Assembly (NCBI GenBank): GCA_041905795.1
Contig: JAYRKL010000001.1
Span: 186,001-250,000, forward strand
Direction of reading: 5' to 3'
Source: SHVO01 sp041905795
GTDB lineage: Bacteria; Pseudomonadota; Alphaproteobacteria; Rhodospirillales; Rhodospirillaceae
Length of the DNA stretch: 64,000 nt
The number at the start of each line of letters is the position of its first letter. The first letter of the stretch is position 1. Of the stretch, positions 58,451 to 64,000 are shown in pieces. The notes under the pieces were generated by a model. It searched no databases. It saw only the letters and a list, made by a program, of their open reading frames with translations, and was not told the DNA's origin. Made by a program: the position numbers and the translations under genes.

Positions 58451-59440
58451 ATGATCGATCCGTTCGGCCGCAGCATTTCCTACCTTCGCGTATCGGTCAC
58501 CGACCGCTGCGACCTCCGCTGCGCCTATTGCATGACCGAGGACATGACCTTCCTGCCCAAGAAGGACCTCCTGTCATTAGAAGAACTGGACCGCATGTGC
58601 GGCGCCTTCGTGTCCTTGGGGGTGCGCAAGCTGCGCATCACCGGCGGCGAGCCCCTCGTGCGCCGCGACGTCCTGTCCCTGTTCCAGAGTCTCTCGCGTC
58701 ACCTCACCGCCGGCACTCTGGAAGAACTCACGCTCACCACCAACGGCACGCAGCTGGAGAAATACGCCGAGGGCCTGAAGGCGGCCGGCGTGAAACGCAT
58801 CAATGTCTCGCTGGACTCGCTCGATCCCGAGCGCTTCCGCGCCATCACCCGCTGGGGCAATCACGCCCAGGTCATGGCCGGCATCGCGAGCGCCAAAGCC
58901 GCGGGCCTGAAGATCAAGATCAATTGCGTCGCCATGCGCGGCGTGAATGACGGAGAGATCGACGACCTAGTGGCCTGGTGCGGCCGCGAGGGCTTCGACC
59001 TGGTGCTGATCGAGACCATGCCCATGGGCGACATCGACGGCGACCGCACCTCGCACTACTTGCCGCTCTCCCTCGTCCGGGCGAACCTTGCGCGCCGCTG
59101 GACGCTCGATCCGATCCCGGACGTGACGGGGGGGCCGGCGCGCTACACCCGCTGCGCCGAGACCGGCGGCCGGGTCGGTTTCATCACGCCCATGACCCAC
59201 AATTTCTGCGAGTCCTGCAATCGCGTGCGGCTGACCTGCACCGGCACTTTGTATATGTGCCTCGGCCAGGAAGACGCGGCCGATCTGCGCGGCCCGCTGC
59301 GGGCCAGCGAGAGCGACGAATTGTTGCGGACGGCGATCCGTGACGCCATCGGCCGGAAGCCGAAAGGCCATGATTTCGTCATCGACCGCCGCCATAATCG
59401 CCCGGCCGTGAGCCGCAGCATGAGCGTCACGGGCGGATAG
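58451..59440 (+). CDS. moaA: MoaA, GTP 3',8-cyclase, 329 aa
   Basis: First enzyme of molybdenum cofactor synthesis, a radical-SAM protein. N-terminal cluster motif DRCDLRCAYCM (CxxxCxxC), LRITGGEPLVRRD, INVSLDSLDPERF, and the C-terminal second cluster with FCESCNRVRLTCTG. Length is normal. The usual C-terminal GG is present in a modified form (SVTGG). ATG 58451. No other moa genes are nearby, so it is a lone member here. Confidence 0.97.
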   Translation: MIDPFGRSISYLRVSVTDRCDLRCAYCMTEDMTFLPKKDLLSLEELDRMCGAFVSLGVRKLRITGGEPLVRRDVLSLFQSLSRHLTAGTLEELTLTTNGTQLEKYAEGLKAAGVKRINVSLDSLDPERFRAITRWGNHAQVMAGIASAKAAGLKIKINCVAMRGVNDGEIDDLVAWCGREGFDLVLIETMPMGDIDGDRTSHYLPLSLVRANLARRWTLDPIPDVTGGPARYTRCAETGGRVGFITPMTHNFCESCNRVRLTCTGTLYMCLGQEDAADLRGPLRASESDELLRTAIRDAIGRKPKGHDFVIDRRHNRPAVSRSMSVTGG

Positions 59441-59466
59441 AAGCCGCGGATAAGAAGCAGAACACC

Positions 59467-60234
59467 ATGCCGTACGCCCGTGTGGCCTTTGTCGCCACGG
59501 ACTCACACCCCGCGCAGGAAGCGCTCGCCGCGCTGACCGCGCGCTATGGGCAAACCGCGCCCGAAGAGGCCGACGTGATCGTCGCCCTGGGCGGCGACGG
59601 CTTCATGCTCGAGGCCTTGCACGCCTACATGAGCCTGAAGGCCCCCATCTTCGGCATGCACCGCGGCACCGTCGGCTTCCTCATGAACCGTTTCGACGAG
59701 GGCGACCTCATGGAGCGCCTGGCCGCCGCCACGGAAGTCACCTTGCACCCTTTGCGCATGACCGCGCTCACCGCCTCCGGGCGCTCGGTCGAGGCGTTGG
59801 CGGTGAACGAGGTTTCGATGCTGCGCGAGACCCGCCAGGCCGCCAAGATCGCGATCTTCATCGACGGCCGGGAGCGCATGAGCGAACTGGTGTGCGACGG
59901 CGCCCTGGTGTCCACGCCGGCGGGCTCCAGCGCCTACAACCTGTCGGTCCACGGCCCCGTGCTGCCCTTGAACTCCAACGTGCTGGCTCTGACCCCCATC
60001 AGCGCCTTCCGCCCGCGCCGCTGGCGCGGCGCGCTCCTGCCGCACACGGCGCGGGTGAAATTCCAGATCCTGGAGCACGACAAGCGCCCGGTGAGCGCGG
60101 TGGCCGACCGCACTGAAGTGCGCAGCGTGGTGGAAGTCACCGTGCGCGAGGATCGCGCCATCGGCATGCGCGCCTTGTTCGACCCCGAGCACAATCTCGA
60201 GGAACGGATGGTGGCGGAGCAGTTTTCGCCCTAA
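59467..60234 (+). CDS. nadK: NAD kinase, 255 aa
   Basis: Phosphorylates NAD to NADP. GGDG motif in VALGGDGFMLEAL, the NE motif in AVNEVSMLRE, and DGALVSTPAGSSAYNLS, all diagnostic. Short, as in other alphaproteobacterial NadK proteins. ATG 59467, 26 bp behind moaA. NAD metabolism is doubly represented in the window (nrtR-nadA-nadC and nadK), but no NrtR-type palindrome was seen here. Confidence 0.95.
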   Translation: MPYARVAFVATDSHPAQEALAALTARYGQTAPEEADVIVALGGDGFMLEALHAYMSLKAPIFGMHRGTVGFLMNRFDEGDLMERLAAATEVTLHPLRMTALTASGRSVEALAVNEVSMLRETRQAAKIAIFIDGRERMSELVCDGALVSTPAGSSAYNLSVHGPVLPLNSNVLALTPISAFRPRRWRGALLPHTARVKFQILEHDKRPVSAVADRTEVRSVVEVTVREDRAIGMRALFDPEHNLEERMVAEQFSP

Positions 60235-60257
60235 CCGCATTTCCACAGGAAATGCGG
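60235..60257. terminator. Bidirectional hairpin between nadK and the HAD gene
   Basis: CCGCATTTCC and GGAAATGCGG form a 10-bp perfect stem around ACA, beginning immediately after the nadK stop, with the convergent gene ending 12 bp beyond. No long T-run. It resembles the GCATTTTC/GAAAATGC arms of the RIME-like elements and may be a small relative. Confidence 0.55.
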
Positions 60258-60268
60258 CAAAGCCGCCT

Positions 60269-61141
60269 TTACCAGTAAAATCCCTGAATGATCGCCGTCG
60301 GCATCTGCCCTTCGGCGCTGGCGAGTGCGTAGGCCTTGACGGGATCGGCCGGAACGCCATAGCGGGTCTGCAGCGCCGCGGCGTGGATGCCGCCGGTGCA
60401 CCACAGCGAGTCCAGACCCGCTGCAGCGGCGCCTTTGACGTCGGTTTCCAGCGCGTCGCCCACCACCGCGATCCGTTTGGACGGCAAGCCCAGCTGCTCC
60501 ACCGCCAGATGATAGATCGCGGGGTCCGGTTTGCCGCGGTAAGCGACCTTGCCGCCCAGCTCGGCATACCGTCTCGCCAGGGCGCCGGCGCACACGACGG
60601 CGGTGCCCGCGCGCATGACCACGAGATCCGGATTGGCGCAGACCATGGGCAAGGCCCGTTTGGCCGCCGCCTGCAGCACGGGTTCGTAGGTCGCGACCGT
60701 TTCATGCAGTTCGCCGGGACCGGTGTTGAGCACGAAATCGGCGGCGGCGAGATCCTGGGTGATCTCAAGGCCGGTGTTGTCGAACACGCTGCGGTCCCGG
60801 GCTGGACCCAGGTGGTAGCAGCGCCGGCCCAACGCCTTGAAGAACGCGTCATCCCGGCGAATCAGCGCCTGGTTGACCGCCTCGCCCGAGGACAGCACCT
60901 CGCCGTAAAGGCCGCGCTCCAGACCCATTTTTGTCATGGCCTCGACCAGGGCATAAGCACGCCGCGGCGCGTTGGAGAGCAGCAAGGTCCGTTTGCCGGC
61001 GGCCTTGAGGGCCAGAAAGGTCTCCCGGGACGGGGGATAGGGGGTGGCACCGTCATGGACCAGGCCCCAGAGGTCGAGGATGAATCCGTCGTACTCGTCG
61101 GCGACCTCACGGAGGCCGGCAATGGCGCGCAAACTGATCAT
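60269..61141 (-). CDS. HAD-superfamily NagD-like phosphatase, 290 aa
   Basis: Class IIA HAD phosphatase. Motif I FILDLWGLVHDG with the nucleophile Asp, motif II in TLLLSNAPRRA, and motifs III/IV in YRGKPDPAIYH and AVVGDALETDVKGAAAAG. The DLWG form is typical of the alphaproteobacterial subgroup. Substrate unknown; relatives act on small sugar phosphates or nucleotides. Convergent with nadK. Confidence 0.9.
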   Translation of the reverse strand: MISLRAIAGLREVADEYDGFILDLWGLVHDGATPYPPSRETFLALKAAGKRTLLLSNAPRRAYALVEAMTKMGLERGLYGEVLSSGEAVNQALIRRDDAFFKALGRRCYHLGPARDRSVFDNTGLEITQDLAAADFVLNTGPGELHETVATYEPVLQAAAKRALPMVCANPDLVVMRAGTAVVCAGALARRYAELGGKVAYRGKPDPAIYHLAVEQLGLPSKRIAVVGDALETDVKGAAAAGLDSLWCTGGIHAAALQTRYGVPADPVKAYALASAEGQMPTAIIQGFYW

Positions 61142-61426
61142 AAGGCTCCGAAACGGGGACTCAGGGCTGATATGCGGACGAACCGGGAGGCGTCCGTGGT
61201 GCCGTGAAGGTCAGTCCCGGTCAATGCGCTTTTCTCCCGCCTGCTGCCATCGGCGGCCCCGGCGTTGCTGCGCCCCGGGCACCGGGCGTGAAACGCGGAG
61301 GTTGCGGGCCGTGTCCGCCGCCCGACCCTAGGCTGATTTGGTTGCAAACCTCTATTTCCTTCGTGTTGGTCCTACAACCGGTTATATTCCCGGAAAAATG
61401 GAAATTGTCGCAGCCGTTGTAGTCCC
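61142..61426. other. 285-bp intergenic region, divergent promoters
   Basis: No gene was found between the HAD phosphatase and the MarR-type regulator. The last 100 bp are richer in A/T (61336-61410) and probably contain the promoter of the regulator. No clear palindrome or -35/-10 pair could be fixed. Confidence 0.5.
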
Positions 61427-61852
61427 TTGCGTACCGATCCCAAGCTTTCCACGCGCGGTCTTGCTCGCCTGATCGAACAGGTCGGCAAGGCCGCATATAA
61501 TCTCGGCTACACGCCCGGGCTGAATCCAGCCCAATGGGCGGCGTTGCGCTATTTCGACGAAGCGACCCACGAGCGTCAGACCGTCACCGGCTTCGCGCAG
61601 TTCCAGGGCACCACCAAGGGCACCGCTTCGCAGACCGTCGCGGCGCTAGTGCGCAAAGGCTATCTCCAGCGGGTCGGCGACAAGCAGGACCGGCGCGTCC
61701 ACCGCCTGGTGCTCACCGAACAAGGCGAGGCCATCTTGCGCAGCGACCCCTTGCAGCAGCTCAGCCGTGCCCTGGAAGCCCTCACCCAGGAAGAGCGCTG
61801 GAGCCTTGCCGTCAGCATGGAAAAGGTTCTGCGCCAGCTGATCCACATTTAG
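61427..61852 (+). CDS. MarR-family transcriptional regulator, 141 aa
   Basis: Winged-helix DNA-binding protein of MarR type: LNPAQWAALRYFDEATHERQ split near the first helices, the recognition helix region GTTKGTASQTVAALVRKGYL, and the wing VGDKQDRRVHRLVLTEQGEA. C-terminal dimer helix SLAVSMEKVLRQLI. No ATG is available in frame, so TTG 61427 is used; the ribosome site is poor. Divergent from the HAD phosphatase, which may be its target. Confidence 0.88.
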   Translation: MRTDPKLSTRGLARLIEQVGKAAYNLGYTPGLNPAQWAALRYFDEATHERQTVTGFAQFQGTTKGTASQTVAALVRKGYLQRVGDKQDRRVHRLVLTEQGEAILRSDPLQQLSRALEALTQEERWSLAVSMEKVLRQLIHI

Positions 61853-61868
61853 GATCGGGCGCGGAGGA

Positions 61869-62240
61869 TCAGTCCGCGAGGACGGTGTCCACGGCCTTCA
61901 AGAGTTCATCCTTCTCGAACGGCTTGTAGATCACCACATTGGCGCCGAAGGTCGCGGCCAGCGGCGCCGTGTAGGTGAGCGGCGCGTTGGGCGCACCGCC
62001 CGAAATCACGACCACCGGGATCTGGTTGCCGGCGCCGCGGATCTCCTTCAGGAGCGCGATCCCGTCCATGCCGGGCATCCAGATGTCGGTGACGATCAGG
62101 TCGAACTTGGTGCCGGCCAGCAGCTTCAACGCTTCCTTGCCGGAGGGAGCATCCTCAATGGAGTGGCCGGCGGTTGCGAGAATCTCGCGCACCGTCATGC
62201 TCACCTCGGGCGAATCCTCCACCAGCAGGATGTGCGCCAT
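61869..62240 (-). CDS. Single-domain response regulator, 123 aa
   Basis: Receiver domain: AHILLVEDSPEVSMTV, phospho-acceptor Asp in DLIVTDIWMPGMDG, Ser-Gly in VVVISGG, Lys in VVIYKPF. ATG 62240 has GGAG at the right distance; a TTG at 62252 is less likely. It is 107 bp downstream of the histidine kinase gene on the same strand and is its probable partner. Confidence 0.9.
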   Translation of the reverse strand: MAHILLVEDSPEVSMTVREILATAGHSIEDAPSGKEALKLLAGTKFDLIVTDIWMPGMDGIALLKEIRGAGNQIPVVVISGGAPNAPLTYTAPLAATFGANVVIYKPFEKDELLKAVDTVLAD

Positions 62241-62302
62241 CTGTTGCTCCAAGCCCCCAGGGTCCCACCGCCACCGGAGAGTCTCGCCGGTGCGCCGACC
62301 TA

Positions 62303-62328
62303 TTATTATCTTCGTATGTTATTATCTT
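62303..62328. repeat. Direct repeat AAGATAATAA x 2
   Basis: On the minus strand AAGATAATAA occurs twice with a 6-bp gap, in the AT-rich 107-bp space between kinase and regulator genes, about 63 bp before the regulator start. Could be a binding site or part of a promoter. Confidence 0.4.
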
Positions 62329-62347
62329 TATATATCCGCCGACGCCA

Positions 62348-64000
62348 TCAACCGTCGGTGGCGACGGGGATATATACCATCGCGGTCGTTCCGTTATCAA
62401 CTTCACTGTCCACTTTGAGCGCGCCGCCCCAGCCCGCGACGATCGAGTACACCACCGAAAGTCCCAGCCCGGTGCCGCGGCCGGCGAGCTTGGTGGTGAA
62501 AAAGGGCTCAAAGATGCGCGACAGCGTATAGGCGTCCATGCCGCAGCCCTTGTCGGCGACGGCGAGCCTGATCCAGCGGCCGGCCGTCAGCGTGAGCGAC
62601 GCGGCGCTCGCCTCGTCGAGGTCGACCTCGCTCAACGTCACCGCGACTTCGCCCTCGCCATCCATGGCGTCGGCGGCATTGGCGACGAGGTTCAGCACCA
62701 CTTGCGACACTTGCGTCGGATTGACCACGGCGTGGGCGTCGCCGCAGGCCAGCGCCTGACGGAGGCGGATGCCGGGCGGCAGGCCGCTGTGCAGCAGATG
62801 CAGCGCGTCGCCCACCAGCGCGGCGATGGGATAGGGCGCCAGCTGCGGCGCATCCCTTCGGGCAAACGTCAGCACCTGCCGCACCACGTCGCGCGCCTTG
62901 CGGCCTGAAGAGGCAATCACCTCGAAATACTTGCGGACCTTGGCGGGGTCCTTGTCGGCGATGTCCTGGCCCAGGTCGGACAGCGCGAGCATGGGTTGCA
63001 GAAGGTTGTTGATCTCGTGCGCGACGCCGCCCGAGAGCTGGCCGAGCGCTTCCATCTTCTGCGACTGCAGGAGGGAGTCCGCGCGCTGGCGGTCGACGGT
63101 GATGTCGCGCAGGTTCAGCACGAATACGGTGGCATCGCGCCCGGGATGGTCCCGCACTGGCGCGATCTCGATCTGGGCCAGGAACTGTCCGCCGTCGCGG
63201 CGCAGGCAGGTCAGCTCGAAAGCGCCGCTGACCGAGGCGCGCAGGGTCTGCACCACCCGCGCCCAGCCCGCGCCCAGCATGCCGTGGGGCGTCAGCGTGT
63301 CGATGCCCTGGTCGCTTAAGGACGAGGTGTTGTGGCCGGTCAGGCGCTCGAACTCGGCGTTCACGTAGAAGAACTCGGGAGTCTCGCCGTCGGTGGTGAC
63401 CACGCCCACCCCGATCGGAGACGCATCCAGCGCCTCGTAGAGGATGGTGTTGCGGCGGAGCAGGCTCTTGAGTTCCTGTTCGTGCTGCTTGGCCTCGGTG
63501 ATGTCCTGGCAGGTGCCGAACGTGGCGTAAGGTTCGCCGTCGGCGTCGAACAACACGCGCGCGTCCTTGCGCAGCCAGCGCACCACGCCGTCCTTGCGGA
63601 TGATGCGGAACTCGACGCCGCGCACCGGCTTGCCGTCGAGCTGGTTCTGGAGCGTGCGGTCGAACAGCTCGCAGTCGTCGGGATGCACCATGTCGCGGTA
63701 GCGCTCGTGGGTGATGACGCCGCCCGGCGGCATGCCGTGGATGGCGTAGACCTGCGGCGACCAGTGGACCTTGCCGGTGTCCCAATAGAACTTATACGTG
63801 CCGAGCTGGGCGATGCGGGTGGCTTCCTCGAGCCGCGCCTCGCTTTCGCGGATCTCGAACTCGGCGCTTTTCATGTCGGTGATGTCGGTGGCTACCACCG
63901 CGCGCAAGGCGGCCGGCCCCACGACCAGGGGGAAACTCTCGACGAGATACCAGAGAGAGCCGAACGGCTGCACGAAACGCGCGTGTTCGGCGGTGCCGAT
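62348..64000 (-). CDS. PAS-domain hybrid-type sensor histidine kinase, 5' truncated (at least 550 aa)
   Basis: The frame runs off the window end, so the N-terminus is missing. Two or three PAS modules are seen: one with QLGTYKFYWDTGKVHWSPQ and EFRIIRKDGVVRWLRKDA with its PAC segment, and one around ALDASPIGVGVVTTDGE to LNLRDITVDRQRA. Then the dimerisation helix with the His in LSGGVAHEINNLLQPML, and the ATPase domain: N box VVLNLVANAADAMDG, G1 VADKGCGMD, F FEPFFTT, G2 GTGLGLSVVYSIV. Soluble as far as visible. Pairs with the downstream response regulator. No receiver at the C-terminus, so not a hybrid within the visible part. Confidence 0.93.
   Translation of the reverse strand: MGTAEHARFVQPFGSLWYLVESFPLVVGPAALRAVVATDITDMKSAEFEIRESEARLEEATRIAQLGTYKFYWDTGKVHWSPQVYAIHGMPPGGVITHERYRDMVHPDDCELFDRTLQNQLDGKPVRGVEFRIIRKDGVVRWLRKDARVLFDADGEPYATFGTCQDITEAKQHEQELKSLLRRNTILYEALDASPIGVGVVTTDGETPEFFYVNAEFERLTGHNTSSLSDQGIDTLTPHGMLGAGWARVVQTLRASVSGAFELTCLRRDGGQFLAQIEIAPVRDHPGRDATVFVLNLRDITVDRQRADSLLQSQKMEALGQLSGGVAHEINNLLQPMLALSDLGQDIADKDPAKVRKYFEVIASSGRKARDVVRQVLTFARRDAPQLAPYPIAALVGDALHLLHSGLPPGIRLRQALACGDAHAVVNPTQVSQVVLNLVANAADAMDGEGEVAVTLSEVDLDEASAASLTLTAGRWIRLAVADKGCGMDAYTLSRIFEPFFTTKLAGRGTGLGLSVVYSIVAGWGGALKVDSEVDNGTTAMVYIPVATDG

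Overview
The window is GC-rich, gene-dense DNA from an alphaproteobacterium. The taxon-telling genes are ctrA, the ChpT phosphotransferase gene, and the flagellar regulators flbD, flbT and flaF; together they describe the CtrA cell-cycle/motility circuit of this class. The gene order fliF-fliG-fliH-fliN-flbD and the divergent fliI-fliJ / ctrA pair resemble Caulobacter-type genomes. The species cannot be named from this sequence.

Region 1 (1-24736) is a flagellin and glycosyltransferase region. It opens with the 3' end of a flgL-like gene. Three short, near-identical flagellin genes follow, with a fourth, 57-codon flagellin C-terminal fragment between them and flbT-flaF downstream. Around them lie three SPINDLY/O-GlcNAc-transferase-like proteins with TPRs, a fourth GT41-like protein that has lost the usual catalytic motifs, two TPR + GT9-like proteins, a GT4-type enzyme, a DxD-type transferase, a Kdo-transferase (WaaA-like) and several unknown proteins. 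The simplest reading is a flagellin/surface glycosylation island built by repeated duplication of TPR-glycosyltransferases.

Region 2 (24737-31000) is a hook operon: a cysteine-free putative axial/exported protein, fliK (preceded by a textbook sigma-54 promoter and a palindrome that may be an FlbD site), flgD and flgE. The 3' end of flgE is duplicated just downstream. A TPR + GT-A-like protein follows.

Region 3 (32806-35929) is NAD biosynthesis: nrtR, nadA and nadC on the minus strand, with a candidate NrtR operator in front of nadA.

Region 4 (35930-52654) is the flagellar core: fliF, fliG, fliH, fliN, motA, flbD, flhA, flhF, flhG, a second FliK-like protein, an unknown protein and an unusual J-domain membrane protein on the plus strand; then a response regulator gene, fliJ and fliI on the minus strand. 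motB and fliM are not in the window.

Region 5 (52655-64000) starts with a palindrome-rich intergenic region and ctrA, which is directly followed by sxtJ-like, DUF5989 and carbamoyltransferase genes. Two copies of a RIME-like palindromic repeat flank this set. Then come chpT-cheY-cheR (minus strand; the CheY has Glu at the phospho-acceptor position), a DUF3553 gene, moaA, nadK, a HAD phosphatase, a MarR-type regulator, and a response regulator with a PAS-containing histidine kinase that runs off the end.

The parts fit together as a motility programme. CtrA sites and a sigma-70 promoter sit at a flagellin gene, sigma-54/FlbD signals sit at the hook operon, FlbT/FlaF control flagellin expression, and the glycosyltransferases probably decorate the filament.
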